DNA of 64,000 bases, taken from the NCBI RefSeq assembly GCF_016906535.1, contig NC_057374.1, positions 372,001 through 436,000 of the forward strand, written 5' to 3'. Source of the DNA: Rhizoctonia solani. Lineage: Eukaryota; Basidiomycota; Agaricomycetes; Cantharellales; Ceratobasidiaceae. The position numbers and the translations under genes were made by a program. A model generated the notes under the pieces. That model worked only from the letters and a program-made list of their open reading frames with translations, did no database searches and was not told the origin of the DNA. Below are positions 26,290-37,891 of the stretch, piece by piece. Numbering within the stretch: the stretch's first letter is position 1; every line of letters begins with the position of its first letter.

Positions 26290-26620
26290 CGCGTAAGGTC
26301 GTCACGCACCATTCCATAGTACGAGTGCGACCTTGGAATAGCGTACCGAACGCGAGGGTTCAATCTGTCCTCGCATTTTCAGTACGCACTCACGATCCTT
26401 AAATGTGTACGACGTATCAAATTTAGCTTAACTTTTTGTTTATCCATTTTCGTGTGGCTCCCTTCCACCCCAAGCCTTTGACCAGGACGGTTGCAGTTTT
26501 GGGTGACCCGGTCAAAGCTAGGAGGCCACGGGGCTCTCCCACTTATACTGCATATATAGCTCACATATCACACATACGAGCATGCTGGGCTGAAGCATAG
26601 GTTAATTATATAAGTTCATG
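26290..26620 (-). repeat. Dispersed repeat, copy B (inverted)
   Basis: Reverse complement of the element seen at 4815-5140 and 35775-36010. Shared blocks include CAAAGGCTTGGGGTGG (minus strand, near 26480) and TGAAAATGCGAGGACAG (near 26365-26382). It sits directly downstream of TF4. The short ORF at 26379-26564 lies inside it and is not believed to be a gene. Confidence 0.6.
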
Positions 26621-27676
26621 CCCCAATTAATAGTTTGCCCGTACCCCAAGCACATCGCGAAACCACCGAGTATTCTGCATGGCATCACCTACGAGCGAGT
26701 ACTGTCCGTAAGCTCAAGAGACAAGATATAATCTCAGGGGCGGTTTATATGGCATGTCTGATTACGACCCCAATTTTGAGGTAGGCCGGGGGCCTAAATG
26801 ACGTTCAAACAATTTGCAAAGACACTGTGGCTAGTGCTGTTGGATGTGATTACAAATACCATTTCATTACTCATATAAATCACTATTTTATCTGAGGCTC
26901 TCCAGAGGGCTCTTGGCTTAAGTGGTACCTTTTGGAGAAACATCCGGTTTTGTTGAGTGGTTGTTCACCTTGCTTGTTCTCTCTGGCTTGTCTTATCTGC
27001 AATATGTATGTATTGATACTATATAATATAATTTATTGTGAGCCGTCCTGGCAAGTTGTTATTACACCATCGGGAATATGCGGCAATGCAACGATTGGGC
27101 TATGGCAGATTGACACGAAGTGCCCCGAGCGTGTGATAATACACAAGTGCGCCTCTTTAATGGGGATTGTAGTCTAGAGTTGGGATCCAGAAAACCTTAC
27201 ATTGCGATTGGTAATTTATAGTGGCGTACATGGTAGATGATGTAGAACATTGCATAAATTGGCAGTGATTTGCTGAACTAGTGATTAGATAAACATCACC
27301 ATAACCCTAACTTTGACCCAATGCTCTCCACCACAAACGGTCTATCGATATGCAACCAGTTGTAATTGCGAGAGTGGCTGTCTTTTGCGGCGTCAAATTT
27401 ACTTTCATTCGTCGCCGCATTACGGCACCAACAGACCCCGTGCAGCCCATATTCATACATACTAGCTGATCAACTTGGATGCCCCAAACTTAATTGATTG
27501 TAACACAGAATAAACTAGAGCGAATTAGGGTGACCGCGGGACCGGATGCAACATGCTGACAGCCCTTGCTCACGTAGTATTTAGGCTTGAGACAAGTCAA
27601 TACCTTAGAGCCCAATATGGCCAATCGTTTGGGCGTATAAAAACTCAACAGCTATTATGCAGACTTGTCCATATCA
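26621..27676. other. Intergenic between TF4 and TF5
   Basis: About 1 kb without a supportable gene; AT-rich, with a few short ORFs. It should hold the TF5 promoter. A TATA-like GGCGTATAAAAA lies at about 27633-27644, roughly 40 nt before the TF5 start. Confidence 0.45.
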
Positions 27677-29753
27677 ATGTATCGTATTGTATCTAAGCCA
27701 GGGCCGCTCCCAACTAGTTGTCGCACATGCCGACAAAGGTCTGTCAGCACATATACTACCGCTACTCATATTTGACCTTGGTACTCTAGGCGAAAAAAGT
27801 GTGATGTGGCGAGACCATGCTGTGAGAGATGTAAAAAAGATGGCTATGAATGCCTGGGATACGATAACGGTCAAGTCCGCACCAGCCTTCGTCAGGTTCG
27901 TCCCGATGCGTTGGTGGATTCTCGGCCACGATATGTTGCTCAGACTTTTCCAGTGAGTGGGGGAACGGCAGAGGTGAGCCTCCAGTGCTATAGTCTCGAA
28001 TTCCCCTCTCCATCTTATACACCCCTATATGGCCCGGTAAGACCCTACGTTCTTCCTCAGCTGGGCTGCCTAAACGTAGGCCGGAGGAAAGCGGTACACA
28101 TGTAGAATGTTTTGCTAGACCATCAATCCTGGGAGCTGCGATGACTTACGGTATGACCAACGCTACTTCTTCGAACGAATACAGCGATACGATCGGCGAG
28201 CTGTCGGAGGAATTTGAGCATTTATGGCTGGAGCGTTACACTCAACCAATTACATATACCTGCTCATCGGAGCGACAACCCCTTTGCAGTAGGAGGCCTT
28301 TGGAAGCAGGATCGGGCGCGCCAGATATCAGCAACGGTGTGGCTCGGGATGTCCGATGTCTTTATTCTGGTATTCCGCCTTCTGTGGATGCATCACGAGC
28401 GATGAGAGATGAATACCTTGCACAAGTTGCCAATGAATGTGAGTCAAACTGTTCCATTTGATAAGTCTGGAAGCAACTATAGTTTGATAGATTTTATTGA
28501 ACAACTTGATTGCTGGTTTACGTCGCCCCCGCCTGCCGTTAGTGGTCTAATGGCAAGCCAGCAGAGTGGACCTACAAGAATACTACTGGTTGTACACTTT
28601 GGGGCAAAACTTCTTCAAGCACTGAAAGAGGATATCCCAATAATTCAAACATATATCGGCTGGATTGATAGGTATGAAGACTCTCTCACTAGAGAGTCTA
28701 GCAGTCGTCCATCATTGAGTGAGACCAGGGACTGCCTTATGAGCCATCTAAAGGTAGGTCGATTGTTTGTTGGATGACTTGTTGCGATAAATGACAGAAT
28801 ATACCAGCTAGCGACCTTTAAATCTACTCTCGTGGATAGTACGGCGGGATACGTCCTACTTCAAAGAGCATATCCCAAGTTTCTCCTAGTTGTGGCTACC
28901 GACTCAGACTTATTAGTCGAACAACCTAACGGTAGTCTCGTCATATCTTTCTCTCGGGTAATCAGTGCGCCTTGGGACGCGGTCGTATGGTTTGCTATGT
29001 ACGACACAGTCTCAGCATTTTTGCTTGGAACTATACCCCTGGCAGAGTACGGATACAATTGTGAAGGCGGCTCCGAGCAGCATAGATTCGAGTGGATATA
29101 TGGAATTCCGGTTGCGATGCTCCAGGTTATCGCCCAAGTCAACTCTCGGAGAGCTGGATCGAGAGTAGCTCTGGACGACTTGCAAACACTGGAGAGGCGT
29201 GTCATGGACTGGAAGGTGTCGTTCTCCATGATAAAGATTGGCCGTAGTGCCGACAGCGTCGACAAGGAGAGGTGTGCGGTACTGGAGGGCTGGAGGCATG
29301 TGGTGCTGATATACATATACATGGTACGTTCTTACTTTCTACTAGGGCCCGAGCAGACTCAAAAGAAGCCGCTAGGGCGTTTGCGGTGTGTCATCCCATG
29401 ATGCGCGAGTACAAGCTTCCGTGAGTCGGATATTTGAGCTTGGAGCAAGGGTAGGCAGCTCCCGGATTGCTCCACATATGCTCCCCCATTGTGTTGTAGT
29501 AAGCTTAATATATGCTTCTCAACCTATTCACCGATTTACTTCCGCACAGGCCGGTTTAGCGGCGCGTCAAGAAAAGCAGCGTATGGCCGTGTATGAAAAA
29601 TTGATTTCTTTCAAGGATACGCGAGTTTGGCTTTACTGCGGGCAACAGTTCAGCGAGTTCCTTTATAGCCTGTGGCACGGTGTGGGTATAGGAGGAGCAG
29701 CTGTTACGTGGGGTGACTATGTCCGGTCGAGGCGTACGATCGTCCCGATTTAA
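27677..29753 (+). CDS. TF5: Zn(II)2Cys6 fungal transcription factor
   Basis: Seven exons (27677-27738, 27790-27973, 28042-28438, 28491-28753, 28808-29323, 29376-29498, 29550-29753) give 582 aa in frame. Zinc cluster Cys at 15, 18, 25, 32, 35 and 42 (SCRTCRQR, then RKKCDVARPCCERC and GYECLGYD). The C-terminal domain has RFEWIYGIPVAMLQV and LYSLWHGVGIGGAAV. It is the intact relative of the TF1 pseudogene: they share the block MVRSYFLLGP read through an almost identical intron and the exon 3 region THVECFARPSILGAA. Exon 4 is 12 nt shorter than in TF2-TF4. The gene runs tail to tail toward lacB, the same layout as TF2 with lacA. Start ATG chosen because it gives the conserved 62-nt first exon. 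Confidence 0.9.
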
Positions 29754-30219
29754 TTGCTGTTTTTACTCTACCTTGTTATACTCCGTTCCATTTTAAATGC
29801 GGTTACCTTAACAAAGAATGGAGGAGATCTGTCTTGTAATGGTAGACTTCAATTCATTTGGATTCGTGTTAAGCTAGATTCTAATGTAATCACCCAAGAT
29901 GTCTCTTTCCTGCATGATTCCTCCCGGAAGTGAGGAATTAGCACAATTAGGTCGATTGACCAATAAGTACCCTTGGGGCTAACCTCGGTACTATACTTTC
30001 AGCAATGAATCTGTTCTCAGGTAAAACCTTCATCCAGAAGCTTGAGGTAAAAATAGATATTTACGCCTTGTCCTGATCAGCGGATACGACTGTCAAGTAG
30101 CCACCCGCGTTCCGTTGGTCGAGCTCCGTTACCACTATATTATCAATAATATGTGATCGCCAATACTGTATTTCTGTGTCGTATGTATATTAAAAAATCA
30201 AGCTTTGTAGCATGGTTGA

Positions 30220-31581
30220 TTACAGGCGCCAAAATACCGATACCGGGTTATCGCTTGTATAATTGGCGATTACACCTTTGAACATCCCCGTCTTGACATC
30301 CCGTTCTATAATATTAATACCTGTATCTTGATTTGTAACAGCGATGTATCGCCCTGTGGGATCAATTCGGTGATCTCGCGGGTTCTTACCACCTGTAGCA
30401 TACAAATTAGAATCGCAGCCAGATGGGGAATCGAAATGTATATGATATCATACCTGTACCGGTAAGGCTCTGAAATGTGAGGTGGTTTGACTTGGAGGAT
30501 GTGTTGATTGAGAAAGAAGCAAGAGTGTCATCTGTTCGAGATGTGTCGTTTCGGTTCGATGCTATCAAGAACCGACCTGTTCACCAGTTACAGTTCACAT
30601 GTCGTTAGCCACATATATGCGTCGTTTATACCTCTACCATACCATCAGGAGACACAGTGACCTCGGCAGCGTTGATGTCGATGTTAGGGTCTGAAGGGGG
30701 CAGGCCAGGTCCGCGGGTGGAGATGGTCTGAACGAGCCTGGGTGCTGCGCCAAGTGAGGGTGTGGAGATGTCGAAAACCATGACGGTGTTGGAGAGTTGG
30801 TTGACGAGGTACAGGAACTGGGATCGGCCTGTCGGTGGCCAGAAGTCCAGGTGTCTGTGATAGAAGATGGAGCAGGTGAAAGATGGATTTAGGACGAACA
30901 TACCTGGGGCCAGAGCCGACAGGCAAGACGACGTCAGCAAGCTGTTTGAGCTTGGCAGGACCATCGACGCGGAAGACATGCAGACGATCAGTGCCAAGGT
31001 TAGGAACATATAGGAAGCTGGAAGATCTATCGAAGCGTGCTTGATGTGGGCGAGAAGATGTTTGCTGAATGGGGTTGGGACCAGGTGTGTAGAAAGGGAA
31101 GGTAAACACGGCCGTCGGAGAACTTGCGAATGTGCCGTTAGGGCGGACTGCAAATACAGCCAAGTTGGCACCGTTGCTGTACCACAAATGTAGTCAGTTG
31201 AGTTTGCTACTCTCGGTTGTGGGCTACTGACATGTTCGGCACTGCAAGTGTGTGCCCGTCTCCTGATACCTCACAGTGCACAGCGTCTGTTCCGTTGGTG
31301 CGTGCCGTGGCGATCTTGCTGACTTTTCCCTTGCGATCATATGACCATGCGTTGACACCGCCTCGACCACGGAACGGGGTGTAGAGGACGTCTAAGCGAG
31401 GATGCTTAGCAATCCAGCCGGGCTGAAAGCCAGCGTCAAGTGTGGTGGAGATGTTGGTGAGAGAAGTGGCATCGAATGTGAAGGTGGAAAAGGGGCCTGC
31501 AAAAGAGGTGAACCATAGCTGCTGGGACGCGGCCAATGCGGAAGAAGCAAGAGAAAGAGAGGTCAATAATCTGATGGCCAT
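30220..31581 (-). CDS. lacB: secreted beta-propeller, lactonase / carboxymuconate cyclase-like
   Basis: Five exons (31581-31232, 31176-30904, 30854-30643, 30576-30454, 30392-30220) give 376 aa. Signal peptide MAIRLLTSLSLASSALA. Exon lengths equal those of lacA except exon 2, which is one codon longer. Introns 1, 2 and 3 have the same lengths as in lacA (55, 49 and 66 nt) and nearly the same sequence, whereas intron 4 and exon 5 differ clearly (C terminus PVSVFWRL against PVSVLWRV). Function as for lacA: a secreted propeller of the lactonase/carboxymuconate cyclase family, substrate unknown. It converges with TF5, with 466 bp between the stops. Confidence 0.85.
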
Positions 31582-32203
31582 GGTGAGAAGTAATGACAAC
31601 GGGATAGGGGTTATTTTGGCCCAGCTTTATACTGCCACGCTACGAGGGAACCTTTCGGTGAAATGTTGTGCTCAAACACGCACTCGGACGTGCCAGCATA
31701 TATAGTAATTTCATCAATATTTTGGTCTCCATGCGCCAAGGATTATGTTTCAGCGCCAAGCATTCACTACCCCATGCATGCGAAGCGTATAACGTATCAC
31801 GATTTACGGAAGAATCCTTCCTCATAATTAAATGCTATAGCAGATCATGAGCACGTCAGAATTTGTCTTATCACATGGAAAGAAAATTTGAACATCTGAC
31901 CAATCGAAACCAGAACGAACGCAGATATCGAGCTTAGACTTTATCCAGCCACCAGAGTGAATCTGGAATAAAATAAAAGTCAGAGGGAGTTAAGCTGCGT
32001 TCAATCACTGGGTGACAACTCAATTTCGGTATCAATATTCCTTGAATTCATATACTATTCAAGGAGAAGTAGGCGGTAAGTTAGATATCCAAACGAGTGC
32101 ATGTGGATTGTCCGTAAACGAAAGTCTGAGGGTTAGAGTACAAAGAACGAGCCAAAAGGTATAGTCCGAGAGAGAAAAAAATAGTCAACACAAATAAACG
32201 CAA
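31582..32203. other. Intergenic, lacB upstream and subtilase downstream
   Basis: No gene supported. Just upstream of lacB on the minus strand, GCAGTATAAAGC lies about 50 nt before the ATG and is a plausible TATA box; lacA has GCATAAAACTGG at the matching place. Confidence 0.45.
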
Positions 32204-35200
32204 TCAGATCCTCTTGATATCAAGCTGCGGACTTGTCCAGACTTCATAATCCTCTTCATTCTTTGGATTTCCCGTGATTTTGAGCGCACGGAAGAGGACT
32301 TTATACGACCCGTCTGGAATCTCGGTCTCATTCGCAAATGATTTTATGAGCAGAGTATTGAAACCTCGTGCGCTAGCTGTCGTCGCACGCGAGTTGCGAG
32401 CAGGGTAGTCGTCTTGATGTATCACGCCCAATGTCGGAACTTGCGCAAATGAGCCTCCATATGTGTGTCCCTTGGATGGGAAGAGCCAATCGAAAATAAA
32501 TCGCCTTGATAGCGGGGAAGAAACTGGTTCAATGTTTTGGTTCTTCTCAGGCTCTTCGAGATTGAGGCATGGCGCTGCGTTTTCTCCTCGCTTCCGTAAA
32601 TTAGAGGTCACATTCGTAGAGGCTTTGATCAAATCTATTTGTAGCAGAGGAGTCCCCGCAACGAGCCGATAAATTAGGAAAGGAAAATCCGTGCCTTGCA
32701 TGGTGAACGTTGCCGATCCATTGATCGTCTGGTTGTTCTTGTCTTGGATGAGTGGGAGTTTCTTTCCGGCACCAAACACCGTCGTAGTGTTATCTACAAC
32801 GCGCATATCCTTCAACGATGCAGCCAGGCCGAGATATGTCGAGCGCAGAGTGGTGTTGTCTGATCCAACGGCTTGGATGTAACCCGAGTAGACAGGAAAC
32901 GAAGAGCTGTCAAGACCAGCAGGAGGCGCGAACGTCACAGTGGTAGTGGCAGTAAACCCAGGAATTATTGTCAATCTAGAAGGCGATATAGAGACGGATG
33001 CGGCATTGGAACTAAGAGAGACCGTGCCAGCTGTACGCTCCTGAGTTAGCTTCAACTATATCAAACAACTGTTTCAACGTACCAATTACTTCAATGCCCT
33101 TGAGCGTGCTCGCAGTTCCGGCAGGTACGTGTGTCAGATCATACGTCACGATACTTTTCCCGCTGTTCTTGATCGTCAGTTTGTGGGACTTTTTAAAATA
33201 CGCCGTATCGTTCAGTAATAATTCGGACGGGGTCATGCTTCCCACATTCTTGATCGCATCATATACTTGGATAAGCCCCGCTCCTTGATGGGCAGCAGTC
33301 TCCAGCAAACTCGAAGTCTTGCTGAACTTCACTGGAGTAGCAGCGTTCTGGAAAATCGATATAGCAGATTTAGCCACTTCGGGGCTTCTCCCGCGTGCCT
33401 GGAGGAGAAGGGCGGATGCACCTGCGACAAATGGAGTTGATGCAGATGTTCCCGAGTCGATTTTATATGAACCCAATTTGACAGGATAGGTCGAGAGAAT
33501 CCTTCCTCCTGGGGCGGAGAGCTGCGGTTTGAGGTACATGTCATTGGTCGGGCCATATGTACTAAACGCATTGACTAGGCCGCCACCAGCAACTGGGTAA
33601 TTCCATGGCATATTGGAGAAGGAGATTGTCTCATTCGCAGTGATTGCTTGTTGAACCAACTACAAACATATCAGTTTTTTTTTTAAAAAAAAAGTGAGCC
33701 GATAATGGAACGTACATAGATCCCATCCTGCTGCGTAATAAGTGCTGCGGTAGCATTTCCAAAGTCCAGCTGTTCCAACGGCTGGTTGGCTTGATCTACG
33801 CTACAATGTTACTTTATGGATACCATCTTAGATAATTGTTCAATATTTACCGTATATCAAAAAGTACTGAGCCTCAAATTTCCGTGCGTTCGTGATCTTG
33901 TCGGCGAGTGCGCACCCGCCACGCCGTATGACAACAACGCTATTAGCAAGATTGGGAGTCGTAGAAGGGAGGGCGGTGCATGCGTCATTGGGGATAGTAA
34001 TATTTGAAGAGGTTGCATAGAGAGACAGGTTGGCTGCGTTGGTAAGAGGGGTCCCTAAGTAGTAGGGGATCTTACGACCGGATGAAGTAGTAGCATTCTG
34101 GATAGCAACAAAGTTACTGCTTGGAATGAGTACGTCTGACGAACCATTGGCCTGGCCTTACTTACCTTTCTATGCTCCCAACACCTATCACACCTTTCCC
34201 CGTCCCCGGGCTCCCAAAATACCAAGCACCAATAGCTCCCTGATTCCCGGCAGAAGCAACTACAACTCGGCCTTTATCTGCGATTCGGCTCGCGACCACG
34301 CCTACGTTACTTGTGGACCAGGCCCCTACAGAGCTCAACGAGAACGTTATAATATCGTTTTTATCCTCATACGCCCTGATGAGGGCATCTATAATCACAT
34401 CATCCGAAACGGTACCAGAGCAACCGAAAACCCTGTAGGAGTTGATGCTTGCCTCGTGAGCCACACCAGAGATGCCGAACGGGTTGGACGGGCTGGCGGC
34501 AATAATCCCTGCAACGTGAGTGCCGTGGCCGTTGCATTGATCCAGGGGCTATGCCAAGACTTTAAGTCCCGATTTTGCTAACCAAGCATTTACACTCACG
34601 TCATTGTCAGGCACAGGTGCCGGACCACTGCTACCTCGATACGCATCTCCAACAAAATCGTATCCCCCAATGACTTTGTTCCCCGGACCGAATTTGCCTC
34701 CCAAGGCTGGATGTGTGTAGTCAATCCCGGAGTCAATTATGCCTATCTTGATGCCTTGTCCTAAAGTACCTTGGGCATGAAGTTTGTCGACGCCGGTCAT
34801 AACGTGTGAAGACTGGGTATCCTGCGGTTGAGAGGGGGGTTGATATGGACCATAGAGAATTTGTGGGTCAATCGGGTCAGGAAGCGAGTGGCTATAGACC
34901 GGGATGATACTCTAAACTAATATGAGCTGTGACAAATATCGTGAAGAAATTATTCTACGAACTTGAACGCCTTCCGATTGGGCAAGCTTCATAAGGTCGC
35001 TGTCCGATCCGAGCTTTAGTGCGACGCCGGTCATGAAATCGCACGAATATTCCCGAGTGACTTCCCAGAAAACCCCGCGCCTGGCGAGGTCATGGTATAA
35101 TTCTTCATGGGGTGAAGCGAATCCACGCTTGATACTGGAGCCAGGCGTGAGTTCAACAATATATGCCTGGAAAGCTAACCAATAAGCTCTCTGTGAGAAA

Positions 35201-35324
35201 TGGGCAGATTTTTGTAACGCACCCCTGGAACAATGTTGGCCGAGGTCTCACGTGGGGCAGTAGTTATGTCGACCACGGCGATTACAAGCTGCGCAATGGC
35301 AGTGGCAAATAACAATGGCCGCAT
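32204..35324 (-). CDS. Secreted subtilisin-like serine protease (S8) with PA and Fn3-like regions
   Basis: Eight exons (35324-35223, 35166-34963, 34911-34600, 34548-34166, 34116-33851, 33795-33716, 33659-33083, 33030-32204) give 916 aa in frame. Signal peptide MRPLLFATAIAQLVIAVV, then an inhibitor-type propeptide to about residue 130. Catalytic triad: Asp162 in IGIIDSGIDYTHP, His214 in CNGHGTHVAG, Ser521 in SGTSASTPFVAG; oxyanion Asn in ASAGNQGAIG. Between His and Ser is a PA-like insert (VVVIRRGGCALADKI). After residue about 640 comes an Fn3-like C domain, then a tail with NLRKRGE, a possible dibasic cleavage site. It should degrade extracellular protein; related fungal enzymes act in nutrition or host interaction. 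The intron 7 acceptor was chosen to keep the frame (GIEVI joined to AGTVSL). Confidence 0.9.
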
Positions 35325-35385
35325 AGCGACCCAAAACAAACGGGAAGAAAGAAGAGAGAGGAAACAGGCGAGTGACGACCGGCGA

Positions 35386-35398
35386 GTATTATATAAAA
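35386..35398 (-). promoter_or_regulatory. TATA-like element upstream of subtilase
   Basis: The minus strand reads TTTTATATAATAC about 65 nt before the subtilase ATG, at a normal distance for a fungal core promoter. No experimental support is visible. Confidence 0.4.
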
Positions 35399-35774
35399 GG
35401 AACGCCTCTTCAGGCACGATCCTTCGGCCCGCCACGTGACGATCACGGGTCGCGGCCGTATCGATCAGATCTACGACGCCCTTGAAAATAGTGATCGCGC
35501 TAGTACCTTATCTTACTGCACTCTATTTGGCAAATCTATTACTATTTGCACTTGATAAAGGCACCATTGAATCCCCTGAAGGGATCAAAATGTAAGGCTT
35601 CTAGCGCGACCTATAGTCGGACAGTGAAGAGTTAGGAACAAGCCCAGGCTCCACATCCCGTCCCTATGTGTTGTTTGGAACCCCTAGATGGCCAGTTTTT
35701 GGGACATCCGCCCTGGTTCAATTAAGTTATCAGCAAACAAATGTTTGTTGAAATGACTCCTGGGCATTAACCGT

Positions 35775-36010
35775 CAATGTTCTGCCCAAGACTGTGAACG
35801 TGCGGATCGAAGGCCCGGGGTGGCAGAGAACCCCGCAGTATGAACAGGTCACAGGCATGGATATATAGTAAAATGACTAAATAAATAGATAAAAATTAAA
35901 TATGCGATGGGAATCTAGGGATGGCGGGTGGGTTCTGAAAAAGCGAGGACAGGCTGGATCTTCGCGCCCAGTGCGCCACTCCGAGGCCGTAGTTGGGTTC
36001 TTCCAGATAC
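35775..36010 (+). repeat. Dispersed repeat, copy C
   Basis: It matches copies A and B in order and spacing of blocks: CGAAGGCCCGGGGTGGCAGA near 35808, then GAAAAAGCGAGGACAGGCTG near 35936. The upstream part of the element is missing here or too diverged to see. It ends about 180 bp before the CCDC25/Jlp2 gene. Confidence 0.55.
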
Positions 36011-36189
36011 GGTTCGGTTCAGTTCGGCTAGAAAACCGACGGCTATTGGCCAGAAACCGATTAGTCATAACCAAGGTTAACTCACGAATAGCTTGAATGC
36101 CACGTGCCAACCAGGGAGTGTCTACTCATTCTCCTCATCTACCAGACGTTGTCAGCCGTACAGCAATTTAAGCTCGTAGGAAAGGAAAG

Positions 36190-37321
36190 ATGGTTTTGTT
36201 CTTTACATCCAACGGTATGTATGATCGATATGCATTGTTTCAAGAGTGGTGATGTTGGCGCCAGCTGTGAACCCTCCAGCAATTATATACATGGGCAAGG
36301 ATAAAGAAGAAAGTAATTCGCCCCACCACTGAAGCTAACAGAATAGCACTAAAGCAATAGTCTAGACGAAGATCTCATACGATATGGCTGGCCACAGGAT
36401 GTTTGGTTTCACGTTGACAAGGTAGGAGAGTGACCGATTGGATTATAATGCAATCCTATGGAGCATCTAATAGCTATCGTCCGCCCATGTGTACCTACGC
36501 CTCCCTGAAACCATTGAATCTTGGGAGAAAATTCCCCAAGACCTGTTGGTTGATTGCGCGCAACTTGTCAAGGTAATTATTCCTGTAAATGAGCGTCAAT
36601 ATGCCTACTTCACATAAATTAGGCCAATTCGATCGAAGGCAAGAACTAAGCAATCCATGCAAGTTAAAATTGTTGACGCTCTGCTCAGGTAACAAAAAAG
36701 ATAATATCACGATCATATACACGCCCTGGGACAACCTCAAGGTAGCGCTCTTGATTCTCGGTGTGAAAGGCCTATTTACCCACTCTTTCTCCAGAAAACA
36801 GGGGATATGGCTGTGGGTCAAGTGTCCTTCCACCAGAACAATCGAGTGAGATTTTTATTTTTATGCAAGTGGGCGCTGCAGATGAACTTCGCTAGGGTGT
36901 GTAGGTCAAACGAGGCGAGTTCTCCGCTTACTTTCGAACTGAGCTCTGGGCTTATTCGTGTAGTGCACGTACCCGAGCGGGTAAATGCCATTGTAAACCG
37001 GCTAAACAAGACGAAAGTTGTTCGAGAAGTAGACCACGAGCAGGAAAAGGTTGACAGGATCAAGGCTGAGTCAGCCAAACGCAAAGCTGCAGCACTTGAA
37101 AAGGCAAGACGGTTCACTCTGCTAGGATTGTTTACCACGTATTGATGGGCGGAAATCAGAAAAAAGTCGATGCAGAGCTGGCCAGACAGCGAGAAGCCGA
37201 TAAAGCAGCACGCTCGTATGACAATTTATTTACGAACACAGGATACGATGACGATGAAGACGAGGATGCGGAATACAAGGAGAAGAAAACTGGTACACAA
37301 TTGGAGGAAGATTTTATGTAG
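36190..37321 (+). CDS. CCDC25 / Jlp2 homologue (NFACT-R1 domain protein)
   Basis: Ten exons (36190-36214, 36247-36312, 36366-36421, 36474-36572, 36623-36638, 36689-36741, 36795-36845, 36905-36914, 36964-37103, 37160-37321) join in frame to 225 aa. Family landmarks in order: MVLFFTSNVV, IIYMGKDKEENEDL, RYGWPQDVWFHVDK, LSSAHVYLRLPE, DCAQLVKANSIEG, ITIIYTPWDNLKKTGDM, GQVSFHQNNRVKRVHVPER, then a charged coiled-coil tail (DHEQEKVDRIKAESAKRK) and an acidic end EEDFM. The human family member CCDC25 is a small NFACT-R1 protein; the yeast member is Jlp2. The splice pattern is unusual: exons of 16 and 10 nt, a 32-nt first intron ending in GAG, and three GC-AG introns. The protein match argues the model is right even though the signals are weak. 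Confidence 0.8.
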
Positions 37322-37795
37322 CCCAAGGTAGTATAATCGGGTTGTCGCGAAGTCGAATAAATATCATCCGTACTATATCCGAGTCTACCCCTCACCTGTC
37401 AGTCACGACATGGGTTGCCCACATGGCGTCAGTGTATTATACACCCTGAGTACGTCGGTCAGGAGCCATAAATATCTGCCAGCAGTTTAGTCTATGGGGG
37501 CATCCACGTGGTTACTCAAATATCACAACGGCCCTGATCTTCATTACGGTGCACGCTTGCTATATTTATCTTGCCTAGGTGAGTTGAATTTTCTCCGGTT
37601 TGTCATTTTATACCCATTTGAAGAATTCCAGGGTTCGTAAATACAAGGCTCTCGCAATACAATTGTAACTCGTGACAAGTTTCCGCGTCGTAACCGGTAC
37701 CTTTGCCCGCATAAATGTACAGGGTTAAATGCTTCCCGGTCCTGAAAATGAGGATGAGCTGGCTGGAGTGTTTTTCCGAATACAGCTCCCAAATG
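37322..37795. other. Intergenic, CCDC25 3' flank and xylanase promoter
   Basis: No gene supported. ORFs here are short and overlapping. The right end leads into the xylanase TATA box. Confidence 0.45.
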
Positions 37796-37803
37796 TATAA
37801 AAA
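37796..37803 (+). promoter_or_regulatory. TATA box of the xylanase gene
   Basis: TATAAAAA lies 96 nt upstream of the xylanase ATG, followed by a pyrimidine-rich leader (TTTTTCTTCACTGGCTCTC), typical of highly expressed fungal secreted enzymes. Confidence 0.5.
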
Positions 37804-37891
37804 CCGAGGTCAAGACGATCTTTTTCTTCACTGGCTCTCGACTATCCATTTACTCTCAACACTGTTCTATCGCTTCTTTTTAATTTCGATC

